DNA of 64,000 nucleotides, from positions 1,956,501 through 2,020,500 of the forward strand of contig NZ_OY781365.1 of the NCBI RefSeq assembly GCF_963676815.1, in the 5' to 3' direction. Each line of letters begins with the position of its first letter. Position 1 is the stretch's first letter. Made by a program: the position numbers and the translations under genes. The notes beneath the pieces are model-generated. The model ran no database searches. It was not told the DNA's origin and saw nothing but the letters and a program-made list of their open reading frames with translations. The stretch is from an uncultured Draconibacterium sp. (GTDB lineage Bacteria > Bacteroidota > Bacteroidia > Bacteroidales > Prolixibacteraceae). Below are positions 63,744 through 64,000 of this stretch, piece after piece.

Positions 63744-63777
63744 AAACTCTACGCTTCGTTTGCCAACTTTAATTTTA

Positions 63778-63785
63778 TAAATTTG
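63778..63785 (+). promoter_or_regulatory. -7 box of the last gene
   Basis: TAAATTTG fits TAnnTTTG. TTTG at 63759-63762 is a -33 candidate at 15-base spacing, a little short. Confidence 0.5.
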
Positions 63786-63810
63786 AAGTATCAACAGCGC
63801 AAGAACAGTT

Positions 63811-64000
63811 ATGGAAGAAGAAAATAAAAAGCCAACAGAATCGGAAAACACGCCCGAAAAGAAAAAGGAAGAGACGTGGATTGACAAAGCCGAAGCCAAA
63901 ATTGACGAGACCGCCGAAAAGATCCATAAAAGCGAGGCCTACCAAAAAGCCGACAAAAAGCTGGAAGACGCCACCAAAAAGCTCTTCCGCAAAGCCGGGC
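63811..64000 (+). CDS. Lys/Glu-rich hydrophilic protein, N-terminal part
   Basis: 63 visible codons, cut by the window end. The sequence is highly charged with a loose repeat: EETWIDKAEAKIDETAEKI, KSEAYQKADKKLEDATKKLF. It is probably helical or coiled coil at first; a membrane segment may follow beyond the window. Family not recognised. Confidence 0.7.
   Translation, partial: MEEENKKPTESENTPEKKKEETWIDKAEAKIDETAEKIHKSEAYQKADKKLEDATKKLFRKAG

Overview
The window looks like a chromosomal segment of a Bacteroidota species. Three things support this: a type IX secretion protein of the PorZ type with a C-terminal sorting domain, a TonB receptor with a carboxypeptidase-regulatory-like N-terminus followed by a lipoprotein gene, and Bacteroidota -7 promoter boxes (TAnnTTTG) in front of several genes. 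A Marinilabiliales/Prolixibacteraceae-like host is my inference from overall gene content. No plasmid or prophage core genes are visible.

Layout. 1-7.4 kb: minus-strand operon of four exported PKD/Ig-like repeat proteins; three are tandem paralogues. 7.8-10.8 kb: minus-strand DUF4252, PspC, PadR and a small exported repeat protein, a candidate envelope-stress unit with a PadR-like palindrome upstream. 11.6-15.8 kb: TonB receptor plus lipoprotein. 15.9-31.9 kb: mostly housekeeping genes (nadA, C-terminal protease, dCMP deaminase, SPOR lipoprotein, cysQ, a Memo-AMMECR1 fusion, recO, porZ, rdgB, a YfhO-like protein, an ArsR regulator, a polyprenyl synthase, DUF2797). 31.9-37.7 kb: an AAA ATPase whose promoter lies inside a complex palindrome, a Cys-motif protein, an M28 peptidase, DUF4269, GFA and an aldo/keto reductase.

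37.8-40.5 kb is the main accessory region. Small AT-rich minus-strand genes, one of only 37 codons, are separated by imperfect palindromes that start and end in GGCTAAC/GTTAGCC-like boxes. These resemble integron attC sites, and no integrase is present. Next to them lie a TTGGGTTA palindrome cluster and a tandem array with a strict 42-bp period.

40.5-48.2 kb: a glycyl-radical enzyme of the trans-4-hydroxy-L-proline dehydratase type and its activase, separated by a large nested palindrome. Divergent to them is a betaine-type unit: a BCCT transporter broken by a one-base frameshift, a tandem universal stress protein, and an orphan glycine-betaine-binding lipoprotein. 48.7-64 kb: two aldo/keto reductases, tRNA-Arg(CCT), pheS, a DUF2007-Usp fusion, a TPR histidine kinase, a MerR/two-CW regulator, an acyl-CoA dehydrogenase, an MFS transporter, and an ABC1 kinase overlapping a TetR gene. 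A repeat-packed intergenic region precedes the final truncated gene.

Family names come from recognising motifs by eye; no database search was run.
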